Part shown: piece after piece, positions 1-6,644 of the stretch
Layout: the number at the start of each line of letters is the position of its first letter
How positions within the stretch are numbered: position 1 is the first letter of the stretch
Source of the DNA: Sphingomonadaceae bacterium
GTDB taxonomy: Bacteria; Pseudomonadota; Alphaproteobacteria; Sphingomonadales; Sphingomonadaceae
Assembly: GCA_021741065.1 (NCBI GenBank)
Contig: JAIOYN010000012.1
Coordinates: 1-34,317, forward strand
Length of the DNA: 34,317 nucleotides
Reading direction: 5' to 3'
Made by a program: the position numbers and the translations under genes
The notes under the pieces: model-generated
The model's database searches: none
What the model was told of the DNA's origin: nothing
The model's input: the letters and a program-made list of their open reading frames with translations, nothing else

Positions 1-402
1 GCCGATATTGTCCGAAATGATCGCACGGCCAATATGGAGGCCATTGTTGTTGCCGTAAGACGAGTCACCCAAAGGAATGCCGTCCAACGTGTACCCTAGT
101 TGGTTCTGGTTGAACCCGCGGATCGACACGCGGCTTGACCATTCGTAGGTCCCGAAGGGATCGGCGGATTGAAAATTGACGCTGGGAAGTTTCTCGATTG
201 CTTTCAACGGGCTTGTACCGGCGGCGAGAATCAAGAGCTCTTTATTGCCAACCTCCTGCACCTGGCGTGTTTCGCCTTTTCCGAACACAACAATTTCAGC
301 TTCGGCCGAGTCGACCGCAGTCGGCGTATTTGCCTGCTGTGCCATAGCAGGCGCTGAAAAAAAGGCCGCTCCCGCCAAAAGCATTGCTGATATTTTACGC
401 AT
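1..402 (-). CDS. TonB-dependent receptor, N-terminal part (cut by window edge)
   Basis: The minus-strand reading frame from the ATG at 402 stays open for 134 codons to the window edge, so only the N-terminus is present. It has a signal peptide (residues 1-21, ending AMA before QQ), then a TonB-box-like AEIVVFGKGE and the start of a plug domain. The plug shows the typical pattern VSIRGFNQNQLGYTLDGIPLG followed by a serine/asparagine-rich turn. A Shine-Dalgarno AGGGAAGG lies about 7 nt before the ATG. Family role: outer-membrane active uptake of a large substrate, energised by TonB-ExbBD; the substrate cannot be read from this fragment. It diverges from the TPR gene at 626, and the shared intergenic region carries PhoB-like direct repeats facing both ways, which suggests phosphate-starvation control. 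Confidence 0.93.
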   Translation of the reverse strand, partial: MRKISAMLLAGAAFFSAPAMAQQANTPTAVDSAEAEIVVFGKGETRQVQEVGNKELLILAAGTSPLKAIEKLPSVNFQSADPFGTYEWSSRVSIRGFNQNQLGYTLDGIPLGDSSYGNNNGLHIGRAIISDNIG

Positions 403-548
403 GATTTTTACCTTCCCTGAGCATGATTGTAGGAAGGCGCATTAGGGAAGGTGCGTGGCCGTTTGATGCGGTTATTATGCTGTTTTTGTATATTATTCAT
501 GGCTGAAATATTACGGCCAACCGAGCTAACTCCATGCCTTGAGTATAT

Positions 549-566
549 CATTACATTTTTATGACA
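549..566 (-). promoter_or_regulatory. Candidate Pho box facing the truncated TonB receptor
   Basis: Read on the minus strand, TGTCATA (560-566) and TGTAATG (549-555) are direct repeats with an 11-bp period and an A-rich spacer, as in PhoB binding sites. One base of the second half-site departs from TGTCATx. It lies about 150 bp upstream of the receptor start. The motif is seen directly; PhoB binding is inferred. Confidence 0.5.
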
Positions 567-581
567 TAATTGTTGCAGTGG

Positions 582-599
582 TGTCATTAAAGTGTAATA
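582..599 (+). promoter_or_regulatory. Candidate Pho box upstream of the TPR protein
   Basis: TGTCATT (582-588), spacer AAAG, then TGTAATA (593-599) form an 11-bp-period direct repeat resembling a PhoB box. It ends about 26 bp before the ATG at 626, so the leader would be short. It is back-to-back with the minus-strand copy at 549-566, consistent with co-regulation of the divergent pair. I did not find a convincing -10 element. Confidence 0.5.
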
Positions 600-625
600 T
601 TGAGACCAGGACAAGGAGAGACGCT

Positions 626-1006
626 ATGAAAATATTGTTGTTAGGCGCTTTGGTCGCCGGAACTATTTCAGTTGCGGCACAGGCTAAGCCGGAAGCAACC
701 GGCGAAATTTCATACCCAAAGGGCTCGATCGGATATGAGGCACTGATGCGCGGCGATAATGCGCGCGCGATCTCCCAAATCACTACGAGCGCGAAGATAA
801 GTAAGCATGACCCTGCAAAACTGCTTAACCTTGGACGCGCTCACGCGCGAATGGGGCAGACCGAGCAAGCTGCGGCATATTTTAAGGCCGCGATGCAGGC
901 ACGTGATAGCGTGGACTTGGTTCTAGCCGATGGCCGCGTTATGAATTCTAAAGTTGTAGCACGCGAGGCCTTCGCCAATCTGCAAAAGCGGGTGGCAACG
1001 CGTTAA
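626..1006 (+). CDS. Small periplasmic tetratricopeptide-repeat protein
   Basis: This encodes 126 residues. The ATG at 626 is chosen over an in-frame upstream ATG at 539 because AAGGAGAG sits 6-7 nt before it and because it begins a signal peptide (MKILLLGALVAGTISVAAQA, cleavage expected after AQA). The mature protein is mainly a TPR-like helical hairpin: LLNLGRAHARMGQTEQAAAYFKAAMQA (about residues 64-90) matches the TPR pattern, and a weaker preceding repeat is possible. No catalytic motif is visible. TPR proteins mediate protein-protein contacts; the partner is unknown. It stands alone between a Pho-box-like promoter and a strong terminator, so it is probably monocistronic. Similar small TPR proteins are common in sphingomonads, but I do not recognise a named homologue. 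Confidence 0.85.
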   Translation: MKILLLGALVAGTISVAAQAKPEATGEISYPKGSIGYEALMRGDNARAISQITTSAKISKHDPAKLLNLGRAHARMGQTEQAAAYFKAAMQARDSVDLVLADGRVMNSKVVAREAFANLQKRVATR

Positions 1007-1043
1007 GTTACAGTCGCCGAAAGTTACAATTGTTGACGTTTAG

Positions 1044-1077
1044 AAGGCGGGCCTGCTGGGCCCGCCTTTTTCATTTT
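1044..1077 (+). terminator. Intrinsic terminator after the TPR gene
   Basis: A 10-bp GC-rich stem, AAGGCGGGCC (1044-1053) pairing with GGCCCGCCTT (1059-1068), has a 5-nt loop and is followed by TTTTTCATTTT. It lies about 38 bp after the stop codon at 1006. The rest of 1007-1303 holds only a possible Pho half-site near 1132. Confidence 0.92.
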
Positions 1078-1131
1078 AGTGTTTTTAATTTTCGTTGGTT
1101 TATGGCTGCGACATGGATCGCCATTTTTTGA

Positions 1132-1154
1132 CTGTCACATTAATGAAGTAAAAT
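1132..1154 (+). promoter_or_regulatory. Weak Pho half-site and possible -10 before the lipoprotein gene
   Basis: CTGTCAC (1132-1138) is a good PhoB half-site, and TAAAAT (1149-1154) is a plausible -10 located 10 nt downstream of it, the spacing seen in Pho promoters. The partner half-site 11 bp up or downstream is poor, so this is much weaker than the arrays at 582 and 5738. It would leave a leader of roughly 140 nt before the ATG at 1304. Confidence 0.3.
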
Positions 1155-1303
1155 ATTCTCTCAACTGCAATGTTATGCGCACACTGTTGTCATAGGTGGT
1201 GCCTAATCGCATCGTTATCAACTAGTGGGGACTCTTTTGATTCGTCGCTGCTGCGTTGTAACTGCCCATAGCCGGGCAAGCCATTTTGTTGCGGAGATTA
1301 AGA

Positions 1304-2875
1304 ATGTTTGACCCTAAATTGCGCGGGATCGTATATGCGACAGCAGCAGCAGTCCTTGTCACTGGTTGTGGCGCAGACGATATCGCGTCGCCAGGTACTG
1401 GTGGTAACATCACCATCAACAACCCAGCTCCACCACCTCCGCCGCCACCGCCACCACCGCCACCTGCTGCAGTTACGCCTGCTGGCGGCTGCCCAACCAT
1501 AGATGATGCGCAAGGCTTGACCGATAGCGGCACGATCACTGGCCCAACAGGTACATATCGCGTCTGCACATTGCCAGCGCGCCTCAATACAACCAGCACA
1601 TTGCCAAAGATTGCAGGCGTTCTGTATCGTATTGGTGGCCGCGTTGACGTAGGTACCGACCAAGGCCCTTCATCGACCAACAACGTTGTAACGTTGAACA
1701 TTGCACCCGGCGTTGTCCTCTTTGGCGGAACGGGCGTCTCGTGGTTGAACGTGAACCGTGGAAACCGGATCAACGCCGTTGGTACGGCTGCTCTTCCTAT
1801 CATCTTCACCAGCCGTGACAACGTGCTCGGTCTTAACACCGACAGCTCGATCGGTCAGTGGGGTGGTGTCGTTCTTAATGGACGGGCGCCAGTCACTGAT
1901 TGTGCAGCACCCGCAGCGACACCAGGGACCGTCGCTTGTGAGCGTCAGGTTGAAGGCGCAGTTGACCCTGCTCTTTACGGCGGCGCAAACACCGCTGACA
2001 ACAGCGGTCGTATGAGCTTTGTTCAGATTCGCTATTCTGGCTTCGTCCTCTCGGGCAACTCTGAACTGCAGGCGCTCACAACCGGCGGTACAGGCACTGG
2101 TACAATTTTGAACAATATTCAGTCGTTCAACAGCTCTGACGATGGCGCAGAGTTCTTCGGCGGTAACGTCAACATGAAGTATTTCGTTTCGATCGGCGCG
2201 GATGATGACAACCTTGACACCGATGTTGGTATAAAAGCCAACTTCCAATATGTTTTGGTAGTCCAACGTCCAAATGCCGGCGACTCGATGATAGAGGCTG
2301 ACACCGACAACACTTCGGACGGCAATACGCCGCGCCAGAACGTGCGCCTTTCGAACTTCACCTTCATTCAGCGCAACAACCAGGGCAACCAGGCTGCTAT
2401 GTTGCTGCGTGGTGGTACGGATTACAGTATGTTCAACGGTGTGGTTGTTAGCCCATCTACCTCATGCCTGCGTATCAGCCGTGCCCAGACCGCTTCGACA
2501 ACAGTAGATGCAACAATTGACGAAGCTGGAGCGCCAGTCTTCCGTTCGGTGGTCATGCAGTGCGGAACGCCGGCGTTCGTTGGATCGAACTCTGTAACCG
2601 AAGCGCAAGTAAGCGGTATCTTTGGTTCAGGTTCGAGCGGCAATAATAGCGCGTTCACACCAACCTTGACATCATTGTTTATCAATGGTGCGAGTGAAAC
2701 TGCAGTCACTGCCTTCAACGCAAGCACCATTGCATCATTTTTCGATGCGACAACCTACATTGGTGCGGTGAAGGATGCCAATGACACTTGGTACGCTGGC
2801 TGGACTTGCAACAGTGCAACCGCCACGCTCGGTACCAGTGTAACTGGTCTTTGCACCTCGCTCCCTACCTATTGA
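1304..2875 (+). CDS. Surface/secreted lipoprotein with proline-12 linker (ElpS-like candidate)
   Basis: This encodes 523 residues. The ATG at 1304 is preferred over an in-frame TTG at 1286 because GGAG lies 8 nt upstream and it starts a lipoprotein signal peptide with lipobox VTGC (acylated Cys22). After Cys22 comes a Gly/Asn-rich stretch and twelve consecutive prolines (residues 43-54). The long Gly/Asn/Thr/Ser-rich body has repeated beta-strand and turn patterns suggesting a beta-helix, and the C-terminus ends WYAGWTCN...GLCTSLPTY. No catalytic motif is recognised. It lies directly upstream of a TonB receptor and a complete T2SS. From memory, the Caulobacter T2SS locus has a phosphate-starvation-induced, T2SS-exported lipoprotein, ElpS, next to a TonB receptor; this is a positional and architectural match, not a proven homologue. 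A role in phosphate or phosphoester scavenging at the surface is inference. Confidence 0.85.
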   Translation: MFDPKLRGIVYATAAAVLVTGCGADDIASPGTGGNITINNPAPPPPPPPPPPPPAAVTPAGGCPTIDDAQGLTDSGTITGPTGTYRVCTLPARLNTTSTLPKIAGVLYRIGGRVDVGTDQGPSSTNNVVTLNIAPGVVLFGGTGVSWLNVNRGNRINAVGTAALPIIFTSRDNVLGLNTDSSIGQWGGVVLNGRAPVTDCAAPAATPGTVACERQVEGAVDPALYGGANTADNSGRMSFVQIRYSGFVLSGNSELQALTTGGTGTGTILNNIQSFNSSDDGAEFFGGNVNMKYFVSIGADDDNLDTDVGIKANFQYVLVVQRPNAGDSMIEADTDNTSDGNTPRQNVRLSNFTFIQRNNQGNQAAMLLRGGTDYSMFNGVVVSPSTSCLRISRAQTASTTVDATIDEAGAPVFRSVVMQCGTPAFVGSNSVTEAQVSGIFGSGSSGNNSAFTPTLTSLFINGASETAVTAFNASTIASFFDATTYIGAVKDANDTWYAGWTCNSATATLGTSVTGLCTSLPTY

Positions 2876-2890
2876 TAGGCAGTCATTGAT

Positions 2891-2934
2891 TGGGGTGAGG
2901 TGCGGGCTTGACCAAGCACCTCACCCCATTTTTA
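2891..2934 (+). terminator. Intrinsic terminator between lipoprotein and TonB receptor genes
   Basis: A perfect 13-bp stem, TGGGGTGAGGTGC (2891-2903) pairing with GCACCTCACCCCA (2916-2928), has a 12-nt loop and is followed by TTTTTA. It begins 15 bp after the lipoprotein stop codon and ends only 21 bp before the receptor ATG. The receptor must therefore be transcribed by read-through or from a promoter that I cannot see in the 80-bp gap. Confidence 0.9.
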
Positions 2935-2955
2935 CATCATAAAAAGGGAATGAAA

Positions 2956-5649
2956 ATGTTGAAGCCATTGGGGGCAATCAGCCTGTTGCTTTTAACGTCC
3001 GCACTTGTTGCGCCATCGTTGGCATTCGCGCAAAGCGCTGAGCCTGCGGTAGCCGAATCAGCTGAACCAGCGCCAGAAGGCGCAGCCTCCGAAACGGCGG
3101 AACAGCCAGTGGAAGAGGAGGAGGTTGATGTCTCCTTTGGCGGTGAGGAAATTGTCGTCCGCGGATATCTGGATCGCAATATTTCAAAAAATGCAGCGCA
3201 GGTTGTTTCAGTTCTGTCTTCCGCAGATATTGAGCGGACGGGCGAAGGCGACATCGCTGGCGCGCTCTCTCGCGTAACAGGCTTAAGCGTGGTTGGTGGC
3301 GGCTTTGTTTATGTGCGTGGTTTGGGTGATCGCTACTCGTTGGCTTTGCTGAACGGTTCGCCCTTACCGAGCCCTGAGCCTTTGAAGCGCGTTGTTCCCC
3401 TTGATCTGTTCCCGACAAGCGTTATCGCGTCGTCCCTTGTACAAAAAACCTATTCCGCGAACTTCCCTGGCGAATTCGGCGGCGGTGTGATCAACCTTAC
3501 CACCAAGGCTATCCCGCGCGAAACATTCCTGACGTTGAGCGCGGACGCCAGCGGCAACAGCGAAACAACCAATAAGCTTGGCTATACTTATTACGGCAGT
3601 TCTCTGGACTGGACCGGTTTCGACAATGGGAACCGTAATCTGGCGCCAGCGCTCGCCGCATTTCTTGCAAGTGGTAAGCGTATCAGCACCGGCGGTGTCG
3701 ACACGAAGCCCATCGCAGGTCAGTTGGTGACAGGACGCAATGCCGTTGTGCAGCGCGACAATAATCTGCCCGCAAATGGCTCGGCAAACATTTCGGGTGG
3801 CACTAATTTCGAGATTGGTGACGATGCCACCATGGGTATTTTGTTCAACGCAGGTTATAGTAATAAGTGGCGCACACGCGACACGTTGCAGCAAACCGCG
3901 TCGACCCGTGATTTGGGCCAAAAAGAATCAGATTTTCAGAAGGTTATTACAGACAACCGCTTGGTTGTTAACGGCTTACTTGGCTTCGGCATTGAAGCGG
4001 GCGAGCAAAAAGTGCGTTGGACCAACATATTTATTCGCGACACCCTGAAACAAGCACGGTTGGGGATTGGTACACGGCAATCGACATCGCCTACTGCTTC
4101 ACTGCTACAGCAGGACACTGCTTGGTATGAACGGCAGTTGATTAACTCGCAACTTGTCGGCGAATTTAAGCTTTCGCCTGACGTCAATTTAAGCTTCCGT
4201 GCTGGATACGCCAATTCAAAACGTGAGGCGCCAGATGAACTGAGCTTTGAATATTATCGAAGCAATCAGGCGTCCGATCCATTTGGCGCGGTCTTCATCA
4301 ACCGCCTGGATAACGGTCAGCGGGGCAGCGCTGAGGTGAGTTATTCTGACCTCAGTGAGGATCTCTGGTCGGGAAGCGCCGATCTGTCCTTCAAGATCAC
4401 GCCAGACATGACCGGCACCTTTGGCTATGCCTATTCCGACACGGTCCGTCGCACAGAACGCCGCGATTTTCAGTTTGTAGCACCGGGTGGCACGCCGATT
4501 ACTTCTGCACTATTTCGGCCAGACTTCTTGCTGCAGCCTGATGTCATCGATTTCTATAATATCGCACTGATCGATTCTAATGAAGCGAACCCGGTATTTG
4601 ACTCTGCATTGGTTACGCACGGCGCTTATGGACAAATTCAGGCATTTATTACGCCGGAAATCAGCTTCAATGTTGGCGTGCGTTATGAAAAAGCAGAGCA
4701 GACGGTCTCGCCGGTTCAAGTTTTTACCGTGCCGACCGCGTCTTTGGCTTCCACCAGTCTCAATGAATCATATTGGTTGCCGGCTGCTACATTGACTTGG
4801 GATATCAATGACCAGATGAAGTTCCGTATGAGCGGTTCAAAGACAATTGCGCGTCCGCAATTTCGCGAACTGATTTTCCAGAATTTCTATGACACCGATT
4901 CCAACCGCTTGTTCCGTGGGAACCCGTTGTTGACCGATAGCCAACTTTACAACGCCGAAGCGCGCTACGAGTGGTATTTTGACCGGGAACAGCGTTTCAC
5001 GATTGCTGGCTTCTTCAAGCGTATCGATAAGCCAATCGAGTCTTTCTCAAGTTTCGATCAAAACTCGGTCATTACCAGCTTCGCCAACGCACCGAAGGCC
5101 GATTTATACGGTGTGGAAATCGAAACGCAGAAATATTTCGACCTGTCGGGTTTAGGTGAAGAGGGTTTCTTCTCGACGCGCCGCGCTGTGGCAATCGCCA
5201 ACTATACCTACACGCAGTCGAAATTGAGCGTGAAGGCAGGGGACTCGGTTGCAGTGTTCAACGCATCATCAACCAGCGCGCTCGATTTCTTCACGGACGG
5301 CTCTCCATTGACGGGGCAAGCCGACCATCTGGTCAATCTGCAACTTGGGTTGGAAGATACAGAGCGCCTATCGCAACAGACGATATTGCTTAGCTATTCC
5401 ACTGATCGAGTTACAAGCCGTGGCGCCTCTGGTCAGCCAGACATTAAGGAAAAGCCAGGGATTCAGTTGGATTTCGTCGCCCGCGAGGGCTTTAAGCTTG
5501 GCGGCACAGAAGGCGAGTTGAAGTTTGAAGTGCGCAACCTGACCAACACAAAATATCAGGAACTGCAGGAAAACGGTGAGAATAAAATTTTCTACAACCG
5601 CTACAAGCAGGGCATAAGCGCCTCAATAGGATTTGAAATCAACTTTTAA
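2956..5649 (+). CDS. TonB-dependent outer-membrane receptor
   Basis: This encodes 897 residues, a normal length for the family. The ATG at 2956 is chosen over 2950 because AAAGGGA ends 6 nt before it. The signal peptide runs to about residue 25 (AFA before Q), followed by an acidic Glu/Pro/Ala-rich linker (about 27-60). A TonB-box-like EEIVVRG (64-70) is followed by a plug domain with VVGGGFVYVRGLGDRYS, GSPLPSPEP and the strong plug motif FPGEFGGGVINLTTK. The remainder is a 22-strand-type barrel with alternating aromatics, ending in the typical aromatic C-terminus ASIGFEINF. Role: TonB/ExbBD-driven uptake across the outer membrane; the substrate is unknown. Its position between a lipoprotein and the T2SS suggests that it takes up a product released by secreted proteins, possibly phosphate-containing compounds. 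That is inference. Confidence 0.95.
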   Translation: MLKPLGAISLLLLTSALVAPSLAFAQSAEPAVAESAEPAPEGAASETAEQPVEEEEVDVSFGGEEIVVRGYLDRNISKNAAQVVSVLSSADIERTGEGDIAGALSRVTGLSVVGGGFVYVRGLGDRYSLALLNGSPLPSPEPLKRVVPLDLFPTSVIASSLVQKTYSANFPGEFGGGVINLTTKAIPRETFLTLSADASGNSETTNKLGYTYYGSSLDWTGFDNGNRNLAPALAAFLASGKRISTGGVDTKPIAGQLVTGRNAVVQRDNNLPANGSANISGGTNFEIGDDATMGILFNAGYSNKWRTRDTLQQTASTRDLGQKESDFQKVITDNRLVVNGLLGFGIEAGEQKVRWTNIFIRDTLKQARLGIGTRQSTSPTASLLQQDTAWYERQLINSQLVGEFKLSPDVNLSFRAGYANSKREAPDELSFEYYRSNQASDPFGAVFINRLDNGQRGSAEVSYSDLSEDLWSGSADLSFKITPDMTGTFGYAYSDTVRRTERRDFQFVAPGGTPITSALFRPDFLLQPDVIDFYNIALIDSNEANPVFDSALVTHGAYGQIQAFITPEISFNVGVRYEKAEQTVSPVQVFTVPTASLASTSLNESYWLPAATLTWDINDQMKFRMSGSKTIARPQFRELIFQNFYDTDSNRLFRGNPLLTDSQLYNAEARYEWYFDREQRFTIAGFFKRIDKPIESFSSFDQNSVITSFANAPKADLYGVEIETQKYFDLSGLGEEGFFSTRRAVAIANYTYTQSKLSVKAGDSVAVFNASSTSALDFFTDGSPLTGQADHLVNLQLGLEDTERLSQQTILLSYSTDRVTSRGASGQPDIKEKPGIQLDFVAREGFKLGGTEGELKFEVRNLTNTKYQELQENGENKIFYNRYKQGISASIGFEINF

Positions 5650-5673
5650 GGGAATTACAACCCCCCAACTTTT

Positions 5674-5711
5674 GGCGGCACGTTGCAATCAACGTGCCGC
5701 CTTTGTTTTGT
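5674..5711 (+). terminator. Intrinsic terminator after the TonB receptor
   Basis: A perfect 12-bp stem, GGCGGCACGTTG (5674-5685) pairing with CAACGTGCCGCC (5690-5701), has a CAAT tetraloop and is followed by TTTGTTTTG. It insulates the receptor from the gsp operon, which has its own Pho-box-like region immediately downstream. Confidence 0.93.
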
Positions 5712-5737
5712 GTATCATCCAAGCAATAGGCATGAAT

Positions 5738-5781
5738 TGTCATTAAAATGTCATTTTAAATTCACTTTTAAGTCACAACAG
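5738..5781 (+). promoter_or_regulatory. Tandem Pho-box array upstream of gspC
   Basis: Four half-sites occur at exact 11-bp spacing: TGTCATT (5738), TGTCATT (5749), ATTCACT (5760) and AGTCACA (5771). The first two form a near-perfect PhoB box with an AAAA spacer, and the next two are degenerate but in phase. The array ends 44 bp before the gspC start and lies just after the terminator of the preceding gene. It is the only obvious promoter region for the 13-gene T2SS operon, so phosphate-starvation induction of secretion is the simplest inference. No clear -10 was identified. Confidence 0.72.
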
Positions 5782-5825
5782 CGTCTTAGTCCGTCATCAA
5801 CGGGCGGAATCGCCAAGGGGGTTTT

Positions 5826-6644
5826 GTGGCTGGATCATTGGCTGAAAGGGTTAGGGCGCAATCACGTGCGTTTTCTCTGCGGCCGATCGGCAATGTTCTT
5901 ATTGCCTTGATTTTTATACTTTTGGTTATTCAAGTAGCCCGTCTTTTTTGGGTCGTTGTTACACCGGTCGGTCCGCTTACTGGTTGGCGCGCGCCATCGG
6001 TCAATCTTGTATCATCGTCCGCTCGGCTTGCGCTCTTCAGCGGCTTTGATCCTTTTTACCGCAGCGATACGTCCGCTGCTTCCACGCAAAATGTCACATC
6101 GTTAAATCTGGTTTTGTTTGGCGTGCGCGCAAATGAAAGCTCGGGCGGCGGATCCGCCATCATTGCCGGAGAGGATGGCGTGCAGAATAGTTTTGCCGTG
6201 GGAGAAGAGGTCGCGCCGGGCGTTACCTTGGACGCGGTTGCCTTTGACCATGTGATATTGTCGCGCGGCGGGGTGAAGGAATCGCTGTATTTGGATCAGT
6301 CTGTTCCGGCGGAAACAGTCAACCCGTCTGAAGTCGCTCCGCAAGCCGCACCCGCTGCGTCGGCCACGGGAGGACTGAATGCCCAAACGCTGCAAAAAGC
6401 TATTGGCTTTGCACCCCGTAACGAAGGGGGCAGGGTAACCGGTCTTGTTTTGAAAGCTCAGGACGACGGAACCATGCTTCGGCTTGCTGGATTTCAGGCT
6501 GGCGATGTCGTTGTTGCCGTCAATGGACGTCCCGTTTCATCCGCCACTGATGTTATAGCCCAATTCCGACCCGGAGCACGTATCAGCGTCGAGGTCGAAC
6601 GCGGCGGCTCAAAGGTCCCCATCGCTCTAAATCTGGAACAATAG
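5826..6644 (+). CDS. gspC: Type II secretion system protein C
   Basis: This encodes 272 residues from a GTG start, supported by AAGGGGG 5 nt upstream. The layout is that of GspC: a short cytoplasmic N-terminus, one inner-membrane helix (about 22-45), a periplasmic homology region (about 60-155, with LVLFGVRAN and the NSFAVGEEV pattern), a Pro/Ala-rich linker (about 163-180) and a C-terminal PDZ domain (about 185-270, with RLAGFQAGDVVVAVNGRPV). The family role is to connect the inner-membrane platform to the secretin GspD and take part in substrate recruitment. It is the first gene of the operon, directly downstream of the Pho-box array. Its TAG shares the final G with the GTG of gspD. Confidence 0.93.
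   Translation: MAGSLAERVRAQSRAFSLRPIGNVLIALIFILLVIQVARLFWVVVTPVGPLTGWRAPSVNLVSSSARLALFSGFDPFYRSDTSAASTQNVTSLNLVLFGVRANESSGGGSAIIAGEDGVQNSFAVGEEVAPGVTLDAVAFDHVILSRGGVKESLYLDQSVPAETVNPSEVAPQAAPAASATGGLNAQTLQKAIGFAPRNEGGRVTGLVLKAQDDGTMLRLAGFQAGDVVVAVNGRPVSSATDVIAQFRPGARISVEVERGGSKVPIALNLEQ

Noticed and set aside
1222-1839. Long minus-strand frame with a polyglycine run opposite the lipoprotein gene
   Set aside because: It is the complement of the proline-rich region; it has no Shine-Dalgarno or domain, and the plus-strand lipoprotein has a clear signal peptide, lipobox and terminator.
5756-5771. Possible CtrA site (two TTAA elements) upstream of gspC
   Set aside because: The spacer is 8 nt, not the 7 nt of the CtrA consensus, and the bases are fully explained by the in-phase Pho half-sites.
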